DNA of 64,000 nucleotides from the NCBI GenBank assembly GCA_943914835.1, contig CALUDO010000005.1, positions 25,991 through 89,990 on the forward strand. Reading direction: 5' to 3'. Position 1 is the first letter of the stretch, and each line of letters begins with the position of its first letter. The notes beneath the pieces were generated by a model. The model was not told the DNA's origin and made no database searches. It saw only the letters and a program-made list of their open reading frames with translations. Made by a program: the position numbers and the translations under genes. This DNA is from an uncultured Eremococcus sp. GTDB taxonomy: Bacteria > Bacillota > Bacilli > Lactobacillales > Aerococcaceae. Below are positions 31,994 to 40,317 of the stretch, one piece after another.

Positions 31994-33148
31994 CTAAACC
32001 TCATATATCACTCGCGGCCGGTCCTCGTCATACTCAATCAACTGAATGACCTTCCGATTCGTCGTCCAACCGTTCATGATTTCATAATTATCGGACGGTT
32101 TAGGTGTCCCAAACTGTCTTAGTATGACCCCGTCCAATTCCTTCTCAAACGAATGCTTATGACCCGTATGCACTTCCTTGGTCTCGGAATTAGCCCACAT
32201 CAATGGATATTCATTAGCAAACATCATAGGGAGCTTGTTCAACTTCACCGTATTCCCATGGGATAGCATTATTCCCACATTATCCAGCGTATAAGCCGTT
32301 CTATAGTCATTATGATAATTTACCTTAACTTGAGGATAGCGGGCCTCCAGATACACCAGGAACATGTATTCAAGGTTGTCTGAATGATTCCCTCCAGCAT
32401 GTTCGATAACGACCTCTTTAGCGTTCCTTAAAGCGCTCGATAGGATAACGTCAAAGAAAGTCTTGGCATCCTCGACTGCCCTAGGCATATCCACATCATC
32501 TAGCAAAGTCCCTTTAATGGTTTGTGATGACTTCATTTGACTAGAATGGAAAAGGTCGCCGACTTGTTCGATGACGATTGTCTTATAGCCATTTCTAATA
32601 ATATCTACTACCTCGGCTAGTTTAGGTTTAACCAAGTCTAGAGTAGTAATCCCAAAATGCAGGTCGGCTAGGGGAATGACTAAGTTATTCTCACCAACTC
32701 CCACAAGGTCTAAATAGACTGGCTTAACTGATTCTTTGAGGCAATCCACAAGCTTATCAATTTCATTTCCGGTCAATGGCTCGGCTACTATTTTAGATTG
32801 ATAATTATAAAAGGACTGCCCCTCAATTGGAGTAGTCCATTCATTGCTTGTAATTGTTTTAATCTTGAATTCAGTAGGGTCAAAACCGTGCAATTCTAAA
32901 AGCTCGTCCTTGCTAAAGGTCTTTTTACTATTTAAACGGGTACGAATAAAACTTGATATGCTACCGTCCTCTCGGTAGTTCTTCTTATCGATCTCGGAGT
33001 AACCATTCACGCTGCTGCCTTGTATTTCACCATATCGGTCTGACCGTCTAGCGATCGTTCGCACTCGGTCGTAAGGCAATCCAACTTCTTCGGCGACTTC
33101 TTGCCAGGACAGACCGTTTAATTTTAAATCAATAATTTCATTCTCCAT
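31994..33148 (-). CDS. phage metallophosphoesterase with N-terminal HTH-like region
   Basis: 384 residues. The first 35 residues look like a sigma-like HTH (LNGLSWQEVAEEVGLPYDRVR). From about residue 160 the calcineurin-like phosphoesterase metal motifs appear in order: LADLHFG, QVGDLFHS, AGGNHSDN, SHGNT and TGHKHSF. The protein would be a two-metal phosphodiesterase or nuclease. It is unusual to find this enzyme inside the head module, between minor head protein and scaffold; related genes occur in some siphophages, where their role is not known to me. Confidence 0.82.
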   Translation of the reverse strand: MENEIIDLKLNGLSWQEVAEEVGLPYDRVRTIARRSDRYGEIQGSSVNGYSEIDKKNYREDGSISSFIRTRLNSKKTFSKDELLELHGFDPTEFKIKTITSNEWTTPIEGQSFYNYQSKIVAEPLTGNEIDKLVDCLKESVKPVYLDLVGVGENNLVIPLADLHFGITTLDLVKPKLAEVVDIIRNGYKTIVIEQVGDLFHSSQMKSSQTIKGTLLDDVDMPRAVEDAKTFFDVILSSALRNAKEVVIEHAGGNHSDNLEYMFLVYLEARYPQVKVNYHNDYRTAYTLDNVGIMLSHGNTVKLNKLPMMFANEYPLMWANSETKEVHTGHKHSFEKELDGVILRQFGTPKPSDNYEIMNGWTTNRKVIQLIEYDEDRPRVIYEV

Positions 33149-33160
33149 GACTTCACCCCC

Positions 33161-34198
33161 TTACTTATCATCTTGGGGAGATTCTGTCCCGTCCCAAATG
33201 TCATACTCATCAAGGTTTGAGGTGCCGTCTTTCTTGTCCATTCGAATCACTCCATAAGTATGGCAGCGGCAGTTAGGGTGCAAGGGCGGTACGTTAAAAC
33301 CCATAGACCCTCCGTCAACGGGTATAGCCTTACCTTCCCACCAAGCACACTCGGAGCAAGCTCCTGATTCCGTTACATAAACAAAGTAATCAAAGTCATG
33401 TTCCTTGTAGGTATTCATTTGAGCAGTATTCCGAATTCTTGAGCATTCCGTCCTTAGCAACCGCATAGATTCATACTCCGTAACCTCAAATTTCTTCATA
33501 AGGTCCCGTCGTATCTCACGATAACCACCCATGTCGGTATAGAATCTATTTAGGGATTTAAAGACTTCTTTTCTGGTTGAATCGTAATGACCGTTCCGTC
33601 CCCAGATAGCCTCACTGAAGTTAGCTCCATAGAAATCAGCATTGATGATATTCTCAATGTTCTTAGAGACCCCACTTGAGGACATGCCTAAAATACCCGC
33701 TTGCCGTTTTAATTCAGCCCGGTATTCCTCGGTTAAGTAAGTATCAATAATGGCATGGTCTTGGGCATACATCTTTTGTAACTCAATCTCTAACTCGCCT
33801 TTGAGTAGCTCCAACCGACTAATCTTCATCTTAGCGTTGTATGCCCTTAACCATTTGTTCGTTTCGGGGCTAAAGTAATCTAGCTTGTTCTTCATCTTGA
33901 ACTTATGTAAGGACGGATTCTTAGCTTTATCCGCTATGGCTTTGTCAACTTCAATCTTAGCCTTATTAGCCCAATCCGGAACATTGAAATCCTTTAAAAC
34001 TCTATTAGCCTCTTGACGGGTCAGCCCACTATCAGAAGCATACTTCATATAGAAATCGTCTATCTTCCCTTGAATTCGTTTGATTGATTCCTTATGTACT
34101 TCCTCAATCATACGTTCTCGGTCAAAGTCTCGCTTTGCCCACTCATCTTGCATCTTACGTTCTTGGCTATACGCCTCGCCTCTACTCCTAGCCTTCAT
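33161..34198 (-). CDS. minor head protein (SPP1 gp7 / Mu F-like)
   Basis: 345 residues with the phage minor head domain in its C-terminal half: YREIRRDLMKKFEVTEYESM, RLLRTECSRIRNTAQ, then the cysteine-rich SGACSECAWWEGK and HPNCRCHTYGVI. It attaches to the portal and may be ejected with DNA. It overlaps the portal gene by 11 bp. Confidence 0.9.
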   Translation of the reverse strand: MKARSRGEAYSQERKMQDEWAKRDFDRERMIEEVHKESIKRIQGKIDDFYMKYASDSGLTRQEANRVLKDFNVPDWANKAKIEVDKAIADKAKNPSLHKFKMKNKLDYFSPETNKWLRAYNAKMKISRLELLKGELEIELQKMYAQDHAIIDTYLTEEYRAELKRQAGILGMSSSGVSKNIENIINADFYGANFSEAIWGRNGHYDSTRKEVFKSLNRFYTDMGGYREIRRDLMKKFEVTEYESMRLLRTECSRIRNTAQMNTYKEHDFDYFVYVTESGACSECAWWEGKAIPVDGGSMGFNVPPLHPNCRCHTYGVIRMDKKDGTSNLDEYDIWDGTESPQDDK

Positions 34199-35690
34199 TT
34201 AGTCCTCCTAGATAGAATTGACGTTCTTCATCCGTTGCATTCGGCCGGATAGATTCCTTATTAATCCGTTGACTCTCAATGTCATTATCCGTAAAGCTAG
34301 CCAATTCTCTGAGCGTTTCTTGACTAACCTCACCGCCAGCAGATATGTATTGAGCCACTTCTGCCCATACGTCACTCGGGAGGTTAGGGTGGAATGTAAA
34401 GGTCATAGCTTGGACATCAATCGGAGCCGTGTTTAAAGACTGGTGGACATTGCTAATGAGTTGATACCGTCTCCGCAACGCTCTAGTAAAGAATGACTCC
34501 TTGCTAACTCGTATCTGTTCCAATCCTATAAGCTTATGTTTCAAAGCCTCGCCGCTCTGGTTACCCGCAAAATGCTCGTCATCCAAGTTAGGGATTTTAG
34601 TTAGCTTGTAAATATCCTTTAGGATTCTAGTTTTATAAGCCTCTACTCCAGACACATCATATTGTTTGTAAATATATTCAGCGGACAGATTAGTTTGCTT
34701 CCCTGTATGGTCCATACCGGATTCAAGCAGTAGCAAGTTAGCCCGTTTCATTTGCTCGGCCTCGCTTACTCCAATACCAGCAGCGTTTAGGTCACCGTTG
34801 ATCACTAGCATGGCATCATTGAGGTCACTCATATAATTAGCCGTATCAGACTGGGCTGCATCATAAGCATCAATCGTTGATAGCTCGCTTTCAAAGTCAC
34901 CCATTCTAAAGCGATTGTTCCACCACTCAACAACTGGCACATCTTGGTAGTCATGCCGTCTGCGTTTAGCAATCCTAAAAGATAAGCTAGTCTCGGTTGT
35001 TGGCTCGTAACTAATGACTTCCTTATCTGTATAAACCGTTACATAATACTTATCGTCATAGACCGGGCAATGAACGGCTCCGATAATATTCTTATTGACG
35101 GTTATATCTCGTATAACAAACATTTCCTCGGGATTAATTAAGACGATATTATCTCGGCTATCTGCCCCTCTGTAATGCAATTCAAAAGCCCGACCAAAAC
35201 GGCTGGCATCAAAGGCTAACTCAAAGTTCAGTGTATCAATATCATTTTCTTTATTGATCGTATTAATCTCGTCCATATCAATGTCACCAGCCACCGTTAC
35301 CGGATTCCCCAACAAGTACCCAGTAATAAAGTTAGAAACATAGCCACCCCAATTATGCCGTATACGATAATCGGACTTTTCTTTTTCAAGCCGTCGGCGA
35401 CCAGCTAGAATAGAATAATTCTGACCTTTGGAGTACCCGTCCAATATTTGAATACGTTCCTTCTGTTCGCTTATGAAGGTGTTTATCATATCCTTTAGCT
35501 TACCAGGATTCTCCAGTAATTCGTCCATTGATGGAAATGCAAAGTGCGTATTTGATTCATCGTCAAACTCTAAACTATCAAAACGGTCGTCTATGGGTGT
35601 ATAGTCCATATCTCTTTCAAACTGATACGACTTAGGGATATACTCTCCCTCATGATTTTCATCTGTTGCATAGTGTGTTGTATCTACCAT
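34188..35690 (-). CDS. portal protein (SPP1 gp6-like)
   Basis: 500 residues of the SPP1-type portal family (RIQILDGYSKGQNYSILAGR near residue 95, NWGGYVSNFITGYLLGNPV, ISAGGEVSQETLRELASF near the C-terminus). It forms the dodecameric DNA channel at one capsid vertex. The neighbours terL and the minor head gene are in the canonical order. Confidence 0.92.
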   Translation of the reverse strand: MVDTTHYATDENHEGEYIPKSYQFERDMDYTPIDDRFDSLEFDDESNTHFAFPSMDELLENPGKLKDMINTFISEQKERIQILDGYSKGQNYSILAGRRRLEKEKSDYRIRHNWGGYVSNFITGYLLGNPVTVAGDIDMDEINTINKENDIDTLNFELAFDASRFGRAFELHYRGADSRDNIVLINPEEMFVIRDITVNKNIIGAVHCPVYDDKYYVTVYTDKEVISYEPTTETSLSFRIAKRRRHDYQDVPVVEWWNNRFRMGDFESELSTIDAYDAAQSDTANYMSDLNDAMLVINGDLNAAGIGVSEAEQMKRANLLLLESGMDHTGKQTNLSAEYIYKQYDVSGVEAYKTRILKDIYKLTKIPNLDDEHFAGNQSGEALKHKLIGLEQIRVSKESFFTRALRRRYQLISNVHQSLNTAPIDVQAMTFTFHPNLPSDVWAEVAQYISAGGEVSQETLRELASFTDNDIESQRINKESIRPNATDEERQFYLGGLNEG

Positions 35691-35698
35691 AATGCCTC

Positions 35699-36988
35699 CT
35701 ATCCAAATAATCTCTTAGCGGTCTTCAATCGTCGGTTTAAGTTAGTCTGCTTTTTCTCAAAATGATACGGCTCTAAAGCATAGCGAATCGCATCAATGAT
35801 ATGGTTGTTATCATCCACGGGATCGTTCAACCAATTGCCTTCTTTATCTTGGCGATAAATATAAGTATCGAACTCCTCAATGGTATGTTCGCAAGTAGGG
35901 TGGATATAGATTTTAAACTGTTTCATGAAGTCAATCCCAGCCTTAATAGAGCCTTGACCCTTGGTTGCTGGAACAATTCTTCGCAAACCTTTAGACCTTA
36001 ACTCTGTTATCAACCGTTGCTCGGCAGAATCTGCATAGATAACTGCATCAGTCATGTTGTTACTTGCTACCATGTCAAATATATCTTGAGTAGTCATACC
36101 ATGCTCGTAATGCTCGGCGTATACCCATATCTCTTTGTTAATTAAATCAACGGCTAGTCTCGGGAAAGTTGTCGGGTCATGTGTAAAACCAAAGTCCATT
36201 CCGGCGGTTGTTTCACCTATCCTTTTAATGGTTGATTCTATATCAAAGTCTTTAACCTCATAGTTCTCAAAGACAAGTCCTTCAACGATTCCCCAGTCAC
36301 CGTTAGTAACCACCGCTGCCCGTCTTGGATTAGTCCGCCACAAGTCCTCATAGCGGTCAATATCCTGTTGGTCTAACCATCCGTTACATTTATAGGTGGT
36401 AGTAATAGCAAAGGTGTCTTTCTTCTGTGTTTCTTTATCAAAGAAAGCTGGCTTTATCCAATGTCTCTCAGACCAAGGATTTAGCGTTAAAGTAACTTGC
36501 TTAAAAAAGTTAGGGTCATCAACAGACCCACGGATAGACTCGGTCAATGTTTCAAACTTTTCTTGCGATTCCACTTGATAAGCTTCCTCGACCCAGACCC
36601 AGCACAAGTTACCCACATCAACGGTAATCGAAGTGATCTTCAACGAATCGTCTAGACCTCTAAAGAGTATTTTCTGCCCTGTTTTCTTGACAGTAATCTC
36701 TGGCAAACTTTCGTTGAATTTAAAAAGGTGACTAACCCCAAGTCGGTTAGCCGCCCATTTCAAATCTGTATAAGTTGATTGTTTGTTAGTGTTAGAGAAC
36801 CTTCGAACGACTAAAACGTTAGCCCACTCATATTTGAGAATATTGACGATGTACCATAAGGCAGTTGTCTTAGATTTCTTAGACCCCCGTCCGCCTTTTA
36901 CCACACGATAGAATGACTTCGTTCGCCAAAACTCACCGTAGCCACCGCCAATGACCTCGGGGAGATTAATCTTTGATGCCGTCTTCAT
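35699..36988 (-). CDS. terL: terminase large subunit
   Basis: 429 residues of the PBSX/terminase_3 family. Walker A-type KGGRGSKKSKTTA (about 32-44), Walker B CWVWVEEAYQV, and the RNase H-like nuclease beginning TTAGMDFGFTHDPTTF (about residue 265) with later acidic residues in DAVIYADSAEQ and DDNNHIIDAIRYAL. It drives DNA packaging and cuts the concatemer. It overlaps terS by 23 bp. Confidence 0.93.
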   Translation of the reverse strand: MKTASKINLPEVIGGGYGEFWRTKSFYRVVKGGRGSKKSKTTALWYIVNILKYEWANVLVVRRFSNTNKQSTYTDLKWAANRLGVSHLFKFNESLPEITVKKTGQKILFRGLDDSLKITSITVDVGNLCWVWVEEAYQVESQEKFETLTESIRGSVDDPNFFKQVTLTLNPWSERHWIKPAFFDKETQKKDTFAITTTYKCNGWLDQQDIDRYEDLWRTNPRRAAVVTNGDWGIVEGLVFENYEVKDFDIESTIKRIGETTAGMDFGFTHDPTTFPRLAVDLINKEIWVYAEHYEHGMTTQDIFDMVASNNMTDAVIYADSAEQRLITELRSKGLRRIVPATKGQGSIKAGIDFMKQFKIYIHPTCEHTIEEFDTYIYRQDKEGNWLNDPVDDNNHIIDAIRYALEPYHFEKKQTNLNRRLKTAKRLFG

Positions 36989-37388
36989 TTAAAAACACCA
37001 CCGAACCATTAAGGTTGACGTCCGCTTTGTCCGTCCACATTGAATAACGCTTACCAAGTAATTCGGCAGCTTTTATTCTAGTATTTTGCTTTACCGGAAC
37101 CTCAACTAGTTCTTGCTCGAAGTTACCGACATTAATCATTTCTGTTTCTTTTTCACTTCCACGCATGACCGATGTTAGATATTCTTCAATCTCGGTCGTA
37201 TCAGCGACATTTTTATCCCTTACTTTTTTTAAGTATTCTTCTATCATCTTTTTTATTTCAACATTCTTCAACAATCTTTGCCCTTGTGAATATGCTGTGT
37301 TTTCGCTATAGCCAGCACGAATAGCCGCTTGAGTGGCGTTCATATCTTTTATATATTCGGTAGCAAAAAGCTTTTGTTTATCGTTCAT
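36966..37388 (-). CDS. terS: terminase small subunit
   Basis: 140 residues of the terminase_2 family, with the N-terminal DNA-binding helix-turn-helix MNDKQKLFATEYIKDMNATQ followed by AAIRAGYSENTAYSQG. The C-terminal part is helical and binds the large subunit. A decayed second copy of a TerS N-terminus lies immediately upstream (37378-37477). Confidence 0.9.
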   Translation of the reverse strand: MNDKQKLFATEYIKDMNATQAAIRAGYSENTAYSQGQRLLKNVEIKKMIEEYLKKVRDKNVADTTEIEEYLTSVMRGSEKETEMINVGNFEQELVEVPVKQNTRIKAAELLGKRYSMWTDKADVNLNGSVVFLNEDGIKD

Positions 37389-37477
37389 CTTTCACACCCC
37401 CCAAACAACTGCTTTTGAAGTTCAGGGCGATGATGTACTCATCAGCAAACCGTCTTTGTCTTTCGTTAATTTTCCAT
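37378..37477 (-). pseudogene. remnant of a second TerS N-terminus
   Basis: An SD and ATG (37477) are followed, one base out of frame, by codons for KINERQRRFADEYIIALN, which aligns with the start of the real TerS (MNDKQKLFATEYIKDMN: identical at N, Q, F, A, E, Y, I and N). The frame then departs and stops inside terS. This looks like the leftover start of a replaced terS gene. Confidence 0.55.
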
Positions 37478-37490
37478 CACCTCTTTTTTA

Positions 37491-37994
37491 TTAAACAAAA
37501 TCGCTAAACCAATCGGCTTCATGCTCTTTTTGGTGGCACCTTTTACACAAGGTTATACCATTATCTAAGTTAACCCTGTTCATTGGGTCATTTGACCAAT
37601 ACGATATATGGTGAACGCACAATGATTCATTGCTAGAACACTTGACACATTTATGACCGTCTCTTAATAAACAATTTTTTCGCCATTTTCTAACTAGACG
37701 ATCATTTCTATCTGTAACAACCGCCAGATTTTCAACCAACGTATCTATTACTTTTTCTCCATAGGCTATTTCTAATAGCTTTCTGGCCACTACTATGTAT
37801 TCTTTATTATCCGTGTTCCCAATCAGAACCGTCAGTAGTTCTGGTGTTATATCTTTAATGGAATCTATAATAACTTCATCTTTGTCGTATCCATAATCCC
37901 TCAATAGCAACAAAAAAGAATTTAAAGCAGCCTCAACAAGCCGTCCATTTTCATAGAGCTTTATGCATTTTTCAACATTTTTCTTGGTTAACAA
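37491..37994 (-). CDS. HNH endonuclease
   Basis: 167 residues. The C-terminal HNH domain (about 103-160) has two zinc CxxC pairs (HKCVKCSS and LCKRCHQKEH) around the CVHHISYWSND metal site. The first 100 residues are helical and unrecognised. HNH genes next to terS often help the terminase with specific DNA cleavage in cos-type phages. In-frame internal stops are absent. Confidence 0.87.
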   Translation of the reverse strand: MLTKKNVEKCIKLYENGRLVEAALNSFLLLLRDYGYDKDEVIIDSIKDITPELLTVLIGNTDNKEYIVVARKLLEIAYGEKVIDTLVENLAVVTDRNDRLVRKWRKNCLLRDGHKCVKCSSNESLCVHHISYWSNDPMNRVNLDNGITLCKRCHQKEHEADWFSDFV

Positions 37995-38024
37995 TGAACC
38001 ACCTCATTTCTATTTATTTGCATT

Positions 38025-38206
38025 AAAAAAGCACCCGCATTGGGTGCTAAGGGAGGAGTAAGTCAAGAAAGAATCTAAAACACGGTTACTAAATAGGATG
38101 CAAAACATATGCTAAAAACAAGAAGAAGTTTTGTTGCGTTCTCTGATGTGAAAAAAGAATTCTTAATATCTCGAAGATTTGCTTTAGATTCATCCCTATT
38201 CTTGAC
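38025..38206 (-). ncRNA. tandem structured RNA element B
   Basis: On the minus strand GTCAAGAA (38206-38199) pairs over about 130 nt with TTCTTGAC (38069-38062). Between this closing arm and the terminator AGCACCC/GGGTGCT plus T run lies ACTCCTCCCTT. The unit is homologous to the element at 38299-38477 at both ends (TATGGT-N3-GTCAAGAA at 5', TTCTTGA-N5-CTCCTCCCT-terminator at 3'). No sustained reading frame. The unit is about 180 nt long. Confidence 0.6.
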
Positions 38207-38298
38207 AGAACCATACTATCATACTTTTGAGTCATATTCATTAAGTTCTAAAATATGTATTTATAGAATCCTAGTTATCACTAGGCCTCTTTTGCATT

Positions 38299-38477
38299 AA
38301 AAAAACACCCGTTTAAGGGTGCCTAGGGAGGAAGATTCAAGAAAGGAATACTATCCTAATAGCATTAGTCGAAGTGAAAAGTTAGGTATCACTAAATCCT
38401 ATTAATCCAAAGAAAAGAGACTGCCAAGGGATAGGGGCGACCCTTTCTTCAAATCATGTTTTATTCCTTTTCTTGAC
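38299..38477 (-). ncRNA. tandem structured RNA element A
   Basis: On the minus strand GTCAAGAAAAGGAAT (38477-38463) can pair with ATTCCTTTCTTGA (38349-38337), closing an inner region of about 110 nt. This is followed by TCTTCCTCCCTAGG and a CACCC/GGGTG terminator with seven T. It shares length, closing stem, C-rich motif and terminator with element B. It lies directly after the DUF1492/ArpU-type gene and before the late operon. Confidence 0.6.
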
Positions 38478-38498
38478 AATACCATAATACCACATACC

Positions 38499-38936
38499 TT
38501 AGTAAGATTCAGTCAGATTAGGTAAGGAGTTGACCTTTTCAAACTCAATTAATGCTTGACCATGCAACTCGAATATATACTTCTCGGAGTAGGCTAAGTC
38601 TTGGGCTATATTGTCCCAATCTTTAATACAGTTAATATATCTACTGGTTAACACTAATCTATATCTAGGGTCTTCAATCTTTTCTATCTGCCTCCGCATG
38701 GTATTTTTTAAATCAATAAACTCATCAATCTTATGGGATATTTCTTCATTCAATACAATCAGCTTATTATATTTATCGTCATAATAACCTTTCCTTCCCT
38801 CTTGTACGACATCCCCCTTGATTGTTGCCGTCTTAGGGGAAGTCAACAACTCTCTCATCTGGTCAAGCTCTAACTGCATGAGATTTATTTCTTTATCAAT
38901 ATATCTGGCTTGCATTAAGTAATTCTTAGCCCACAC
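38499..38936 (-). CDS. late transcription activator, DUF1492/ArpU-like
   Basis: 145 residues, starting at GTG 38936 behind GAGGGGG. The C-terminal region has the sigma-like HTH pattern of this family (YRLVLTSRYINCIKDWDNIA... YSEKYIFELHGQALIEFEKV). ArpU/RinA-type proteins activate the late promoter that lies downstream of their own gene. Here it is the last early gene before a 0.5-kb non-coding region with two structured RNAs and then the packaging genes. Confidence 0.82.
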   Translation of the reverse strand: MWAKNYLMQARYIDKEINLMQLELDQMRELLTSPKTATIKGDVVQEGRKGYYDDKYNKLIVLNEEISHKIDEFIDLKNTMRRQIEKIEDPRYRLVLTSRYINCIKDWDNIAQDLAYSEKYIFELHGQALIEFEKVNSLPNLTESY

Positions 38937-38976
38937 GCATTAATAGCCCCCTCTAACTAGGATAGTACATATACTC

Positions 38977-39126
38977 TCATTCACACGTCTCATATTCAGA
39001 CTGTTCCTCAAACTCATATATTAATTGGATAATCTCCTCACGATTCACCGGCTGCAATTGATGTGTCGTGTGATTCGTTGTCTGTTTAATAATCCATTGG
39101 TCACCGTGCTTATCAATTGATAGCAT
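38977..39126 (-). CDS. small phage protein (49 aa)
   Basis: ATG 39126 overlaps the TAA of the preceding gene (TAATG), and the frame ends at TGA 38979-38977. The sequence begins MLSIDKHGDQWIIKQ and contains REEIIQLIYEFEEQ. Translational coupling supports expression. I do not recognise the family. Confidence 0.6.
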   Translation of the reverse strand: MLSIDKHGDQWIIKQTTNHTTHQLQPVNREEIIQLIYEFEEQSEYETCE

Positions 39127-39257
39127 TACACTCTACCCCTCAATTCTTTACCGCACTTACTACACCTAATTATATAATAATTTTTATCCAATTTGTTGAT
39201 GATTTTGCTTTCTGTAAAGCGATGTTTACAGAATAATTGTTTAATCAATTTTATCAT
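39126..39257 (-). CDS. small zinc-ribbon-like phage protein (43 aa)
   Basis: ATG 39257 follows GGGGGATGG and overlaps the end of the upstream gene by 17 bp; the stop TAA 39128-39126 overlaps the next ATG. The sequence has CKHRF near residue 10 and CSKCGKEL near residue 32, a CxH...CxxC arrangement consistent with one zinc site. Function unknown. Confidence 0.65.
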   Translation of the reverse strand: MIKLIKQLFCKHRFTESKIINKLDKNYYIIRCSKCGKELRGRV

Positions 39258-39432
39258 ATCTTTTATCCATCCCCCTTAAACATAACTCCCTTTCATCAAT
39301 TAGGGTTCTCAAACGTGACTTTAAATTATAAATCATAATTTTTCTAAGACGTACCTCGCCCTCAAGATTTTCAATTCTTTCTTCAATCACAGATATGTCT
39401 TTTTCAATCTCGTCTAAACTATCAATCATCAT
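39241..39432 (-). CDS. small coiled-coil phage protein (63 aa)
   Basis: Mostly helical and charged (EIEKDISVIEERIENLEGEV). Two adjacent ATGs (39432 and 39429) follow GAGGGAG; either may be used. It overlaps the gene before it by 11 bp. Function unknown. Confidence 0.6.
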   Translation of the reverse strand: MMIDSLDEIEKDISVIEERIENLEGEVRLRKIMIYNLKSRLRTLIDERELCLRGMDKRYDKID

Positions 39433-39700
39433 TCTCCCTCTTTTCTAACTCCGTAATTGTCAATATGGCATAATTTGCCAAGTCGTAAAGGGTGTCCTTG
39501 ACACTTTCATCTTCAACTTTGCCTTTTTTAAAATAAAGGCTAGTCAACCGGTTGACCTTGTCCCATATCCTAACAAGGGCGGTTATTGGGCCAAACATTC
39601 TATATAGGACCCCAAAGGAATCGCCATAGTCATGATTCTTCTTGATATAGGTCTTATGCAACTCTACTAATATCTCTCTATGTCTTTCAGACCCACTCAT
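39422..39700 (-). CDS. DUF1599-type phage protein (nucleotide-modification-associated)
   Basis: 92 residues from the ATG at 39700 (MSGSERHREILVELHKTY), which has SD TGAGGAG; the frame opens five codons earlier with TTG. The motif KNHDYGDSFGVLYRMFGP and the terminal helix LYDLANYAILTITELEK are typical of the DUF1599 / nucleotide modification associated domain 1 family, which occurs in phages and mobile elements. Biochemical role unknown. Confidence 0.78.
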   Translation of the reverse strand: MSGSERHREILVELHKTYIKKNHDYGDSFGVLYRMFGPITALVRIWDKVNRLTSLYFKKGKVEDESVKDTLYDLANYAILTITELEKRENDD

Positions 39701-40091
39701 GCGACCACTCCTCAATCGTTTCCATGCTTAAATTCCAATGCTTAGCAAAGGCCTCTCTCAATCCAATGTTAGGGTACCTGTCCGAATTAATGAACCTACT
39801 TAACGTTTGCCTATACACCCCTAATTTTTCAGCAAACTTATTGAGACTGTCCCCCGTTCTGTTCATCTCATCAACGACTAGGGCATGGATTGCCCGTTCT
39901 CTAGGACCCTCGTCAATCATTTCCAGTTGAGGCATTTTAACCTTGAAATTCCTGTCGTCTGCTTTGCTATAGAATACTGCGGTAGAATCATCTATCGCCC
40001 GTATATATATCATTCGATGATGATACCCTTTAACTGGGTATATCTTTCCCACTTCGTACCCCTCATGGATCGCTAACCCCTCTTTAATCAT
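39687..40091 (-). CDS. phage protein with C-terminal HTH
   Basis: 134 residues from ATG 40091 (MIKEGLAIHEGYEVGK), with SD GGAGGAG 7 nt upstream. The N-terminal 60 residues form a small beta domain. The C-terminal region contains NKFAEKLGVYRQTLSRFINSD, a clear XRE-type helix-turn-helix. It may regulate early genes; the family is not recognised. Confidence 0.7.
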   Translation of the reverse strand: MIKEGLAIHEGYEVGKIYPVKGYHHRMIYIRAIDDSTAVFYSKADDRNFKVKMPQLEMIDEGPRERAIHALVVDEMNRTGDSLNKFAEKLGVYRQTLSRFINSDRYPNIGLREAFAKHWNLSMETIEEWSHEWV

Positions 40092-40314
40092 GGGGCAACT
40101 CCTCCAATCTTTCCGGCCTAAATCCGCTCCAGGCATCGTCTAGGCTGCCGTTTGCTACTACTGGCATAGAATTGAATCCATATAATTTTAGTTCATCAAT
40201 CGCCTCTGGTTTATCTGCGACATTTATTTCTTCAAATTCTACCCCCTTAGCCTCTAAATATTTCTTAGTAAAATTGCATTGCATACAATTAGGCTTTGAG
40301 TAAACTGTAATCAA
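40084..40314 (-). CDS. nrdH: NrdH-type glutaredoxin-like protein
   Basis: 76 residues with the redox motif CMQC (about residues 10-13) in VYSKPNCMQCNFTKKYL and the NrdH-typical C-terminal NGSLDDAWSGFRPERL. NrdH donates electrons to class Ib ribonucleotide reductase. The phage carries no nrdE or nrdF, so it would support the host enzyme and raise the dNTP supply, next to a dUTPase gene with a related purpose. Confidence 0.88.
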   Translation of the reverse strand: MITVYSKPNCMQCNFTKKYLEAKGVEFEEINVADKPEAIDELKLYGFNSMPVVANGSLDDAWSGFRPERLEELPHD

Positions 40315-40317
40315 TTT

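Noticed and set aside
38109..38300. A plus-strand 63-codon frame in the gap between ArpU-like and HNH genes
   Set aside because: No SD, low-complexity content, and it lies across the two structured RNA elements on the other strand.
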